This document shows, in pieces, positions 62,601 to 64,000 of a stretch of 64,000 nucleotides of DNA. This stretch comes from Myxococcus guangdongensis (GTDB lineage Bacteria > Myxococcota > Myxococcia > Myxococcales > Myxococcaceae). The stretch is from NCBI RefSeq assembly GCF_024198255.1, contig NZ_JAJVKW010000006.1, forward strand, positions 1 through 64,000, given 5' to 3'. The notes under the pieces were generated by a model, which saw only the letters and a list, made by a program, of their open reading frames with translations, did no database searches and was not told where the DNA came from. The translations under genes were made by a program, and so were the position numbers. Within the stretch, counting starts at the first letter, position 1, and every line of letters begins with the position of its first letter.

Positions 62601-64000
62601 TGCGGAGGAGGAGCGTCGAGCTGAAGAGGCGCGACTGGTCGAAGAGGCGCGCCTTGCGGAAGAAGCCCGTGTCGCTGAAGAGGCCCGCCTCCGAGCAGAA
62701 GATGAGCGTCGGGCTGAAGAGGTCCGCCTCGCGGAAGAAGCTCGGCTTGCTGAAGAGACGCGTCTTCGTGAAGAGGAAGAACGTCGGGCTGAGGAGACTC
62801 GTCTCGTTGAGGAAGCGCGATTGGCTGAAGAGGCTCGCGCTACCGAAGCGGCTCGGCATGCGGAGGAGGCCCGAGTCGCCGAAGAGACTCGCCTCGCTGA
62901 AGAGGCTCGTCTTCGTGCAGAGGCAGAGCGTCTCGCGGAAGAAGCCCGTCTCGCTGAAGAGTCCCGCGTCGCCGAAGAGACTCGCCTCGCTGAAGAGGCT
63001 CGTCTTCGTGCGGAGGAAGCCCGTCTCGCTGAAGAGGCCCGTCGTGCCGAAGAACTCCGACTCGAGGTCGAGCGTCGCAGGGCTGACGCGGTTCGCCGCG
63101 CGAAAGAGGCACGTCAGGCCGAACAGGCCCGCCTCGCGGAGGAACAGCACCAGGCCGAACAGGCCCGCCTCGCGGAGGAACAGCACCAGGCCGAACAGGC
63201 CCGTCTCGCGGAGACCCAGGCCCTTCAACTCCCAGCCCCCACGGCCCCCACGCAGGAGGACATCGGCGAGCTGATGCTCGACGTCGGCGACATCATCCCC
63301 GCCGACGACGTCGAAGAAGCCCCGTCTCCCACCTCGTCACGCGCCTCCAACGTCCCGCCGCTCGCGGCATCCTCCCTCACCCTCCAGGGCGAGAGCCGCG
63401 AAGCCCTGCGCTCCGCCAGGGACCGCGCCCAGGCCGAACTCCTCCATGACATGGAGGAGGCCCTGCGCCGCTCGAAGTCGCAGCCGCTCGAGCCCTGGCT
63501 CGCGGAGGAGCCGGCCCGCTCCGTCGTCCCGCCCACCCGCACCAAGGACCGGGTCCCCGTCCAGGATGAGTCCTGGCGTGCGACGCAGACCTCCCTCACC
63601 TCGGAGCCGGAGCCCGAGGACCTCCCCCTGCTCGAGGCCGAACCCGAGCCCGAACTCTGGGCGGAAGCCGTCCCCGCCGCCGAGCCGCTCCCCACCCCTC
63701 CACCCCGCGCCGCCTCCGGTCCCCCTGTCCTCACCCCGGTCGAGCCCCCGGTCCTGATGCCGGACCTGGACACCCTCATCGAGGGCTCTCCCGAGAGTGA
63801 AGACGATGACAGCCTCTGGGCCTCCCGCCCGGCCCCCGTCGCCGCGCCGCCCCCCCTTCGCCTGGGCCCCACGCCCGCCAAGAACAAGCGGGCCAGCGAG
63901 GACGACCTGTGGCGCATCGTCTCCTTCGACAAGGACGAGGCCGCCGAGACCCTGACCGCCTCCTTCGAAGCCGCCCTCCAGCAGGTGGATGCCCACCTGG
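59626..64000 (+). CDS. Giant Glu/Ala/Arg-repeat protein with DUF4388-like N-terminus (C-terminus beyond the window)
   Basis: Reading from ATG 59626, the frame is open to the end of the window (at least 1458 residues). Residues about 15-80 ([35 protein letters not shown]...) resemble DUF4388, a small myxobacterial signalling module. A globular part continues to about 205. Residues about 212-1196 are an almost unbroken array of six-residue units AEEAR(L/V), with interspersed [12 protein letters not shown] blocks. After it come an acidic, Pro-rich region ([22 protein letters not shown]...) and the start of a further domain ([30 protein letters not shown]). No membrane helix or signal peptide is seen. 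Open frames on other strands and phases here are by-products of the repeat. Confidence 0.88.
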   Translation, partial: MTPSQAAEALYSAHKSRATGWLTLSAGGRESRLSLREGDLVGARLGFGYQSPAQALLQGGLLDAEALDGLWARGGAGTPDEDLLEARGLAAEVVAEQQVLAQVRRLSELAERAAFEAGSVEAEFEPISGVRVVRAALERGGAEGAGTRVYRCAEVSACAPWVTDAAERELLETLGEFRRPEGLTPVHEALLLVLEREGAVEALSVEEWEALEEARRRAEEEARRAEEARLAEEARLAEEARVAEEARLAEEARVAEEARLAEEARLAEEARVAEEARLAEEARVAEEARLAEEARLAEEARLAEEARLAEEARVAEEARLAEEARLAEEARLRAEEERRAEEARLAEEARLAEEARVAEEARLAEEARLAEVARLRAEEERRAEEARLRAEEERRVEEARLAEEARLAEEARVAEEARLAEAARLAEEARVAEEARLAEAARVAEEARLAEEARVAEEARVAEEARLAEAARVAEEVRLAEEARLAEEARLAEEARLKEEARVAEEARLAEEARVAEEARLAEEARVAEEARLAEEARVAEEARLAEEARVAEEARLAEEARLAEEARVAEEARLAEEARVAEEARLAEEARVAEEARLAEEARVAEEARLAEEARVAEEARLAEEARVAEEARLAEEARLAEEARVAEEARLAEEARVAEEARVAEEARLEEEARAAEEARLRAEEERRAEEARLAEEARVAEEARLEEEARAAEEARLRAEEERRAEEARLAEEARLAEEARLAEEARLRAEEDRRAEEARLAEEARLAEEARVAEEARLAEEARLAEEARLAEEARLRAEEERRAEEARLAEEARVAEEARLAEEARLRAEEERRAEEARLVEEARVAEEARLAEEARLAEEARLRAEEERRAEEARLAEEAHLAEEARLAEEARLRAEEERRAEEARLAEEVRLAEEARLAEEARVAEEARLAEEARLSEEARLAEEARLRAEEERRAEEARLAEEARLAEEARLAEEARLAEEARLRAEEERRAEEARLVEEARLAEEARVAEEARLRAEDERRAEEVRLAEEARLAEETRLREEEERRAEETRLVEEARLAEEARATEAARHAEEARVAEETRLAEEARLRAEAERLAEEARLAEESRVAEETRLAEEARLRAEEARLAEEARRAEELRLEVERRRADAVRRAKEARQAEQARLAEEQHQAEQARLAEEQHQAEQARLAETQALQLPAPTAPTQEDIGELMLDVGDIIPADDVEEAPSPTSSRASNVPPLAASSLTLQGESREALRSARDRAQAELLHDMEEALRRSKSQPLEPWLAEEPARSVVPPTRTKDRVPVQDESWRATQTSLTSEPEPEDLPLLEAEPEPELWAEAVPAAEPLPTPPPRAASGPPVLTPVEPPVLMPDLDTLIEGSPESEDDDSLWASRPAPVAAPPPLRLGPTPAKNKRASEDDLWRIVSFDKDEAAETLTASFEAALQQVDAHL
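60259..63213 (+). repeat. 18-bp (six-codon) tandem repeat array, about 160 units
   Basis: The basic unit encodes AEEAR(L/V). A longer block encoding [14 protein letters not shown] recurs nine times between 61668 and 62640 at intervals of about 90-160 bp. Synonymous changes differ between units, but long stretches near 61150-61470 are almost identical, indicating recent internal duplication. The array should be prone to length change by recombination. Confidence 0.95.

Noticed and set aside
60259-63213. Possible CRISPR array because of regular short repeats
   Set aside because: The period is 18 bp without unique spacers, and all units keep a coding frame. No cas genes are nearby.
61711-63228. 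Minus-strand frame with LFGQSRLFS-type repeats
   Set aside because: It is the antisense shadow of the same repeat, has no ribosome site and no similarity to any protein family.
60347-63274. Long plus-strand frames in another phase encoding [10 protein letters not shown]-type repeats
   Set aside because: They are a phase-shifted reading of the Glu/Ala/Arg repeat. The frame from 59626 is continuous, has a normal N-terminus and non-repetitive C-terminal domains, and explains the whole stretch.

Overview
The window looks like chromosomal DNA of a myxobacterium of the Myxococcaceae (Myxococcus, Corallococcus or a relative). The GC content is very high, with strong G/C bias at third codon positions. 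The housekeeping block tig-clpP-clpX-prolyl oligopeptidase-lon has the order I recall from Myxococcus xanthus. Several proteins also have a myxobacterial style: a kinase N-lobe-like protein with a C-terminal Cys module, Cys-rich lipoproteins, Lys/Ala tails, and a DUF4388-like domain joined to a huge Glu/Ala/Arg repeat. Species assignment is inference.

Layout. (1) 1-4265 is the right end of an integrated element: a truncated leftward gene, a divergent control region with repeated operator-like sequences, two accessory genes, an excisionase-like HTH gene and a tyrosine integrase. The 3' end of the integrase ORF runs through a 50-bp piece of tRNA-Arg(UCU), which I read as attR. (2) 4358-6372 holds tRNA-His, tRNA-Arg, tRNA-Lys and tRNA-Leu, with a lone Red-beta/Bet-type annealing protein between them. 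(3) 6474-14935 is the protein-folding and proteolysis block. (4) 15108-18608 is a peptide-type ABC importer (binding lipoprotein plus two permeases) without an ATPase. (5) 18702-21893 holds a receiver-domain protein, AlgH, BolA, a CGFS glutaredoxin and a DUF2914 membrane protein. (6) 22103-27671 holds a winged-helix protein with a 23-residue repeat extension, aminopeptidase P, RsmE and a DTW-domain protein with an extra C-terminal domain. (7) 27814-31745 is an ECF sigma factor, its FecR-type anti-sigma partner and a divergent Cys-rich lipoprotein. (8) 31779-35642 holds an rRNA-type methyltransferase, UdgX, a crotonase and a cystathionine gamma-type PLP enzyme.

(9) 35832-44294 is an envelope and secretion cluster: a phosphoesterase lipoprotein, a collagen/YadA-head/S74 lipoprotein, a zinc-ribbon protein, a 1179-residue LamG/CxxCH lipoprotein and an 88-residue secreted Cys-rich peptide. 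(10) 44441-50995 holds a MaoC-like protein, a PEP-mutase-family enzyme, an alkylation-repair pair (Ada-AraC-AlkA fusion and Ogt), a protein with DNase I-fold (EEP) motifs and a cystathionine beta-synthase. (11) 51351-57766 holds AmgK-MurU, then TreZ with a glycogen debranching enzyme. (12) 57838-64000 holds a PP2C phosphatase, DUF192, TrmL and the start of a giant protein with about 985 residues of six-residue Glu/Ala/Arg repeats.

The observations I rate highest are the giant predicted single-alpha-helix protein, the integrase whose C-terminus is written by its attachment site, the insert inside its catalytic domain, the EEP-like protein with a basic tail, the UdgX gene that shares start-codon bases with its divergent neighbour, and three tandem hairpins in which the outer two contain the stop codons of two convergent genes. 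No CRISPR array, rRNA operon or complete insertion sequence was seen.
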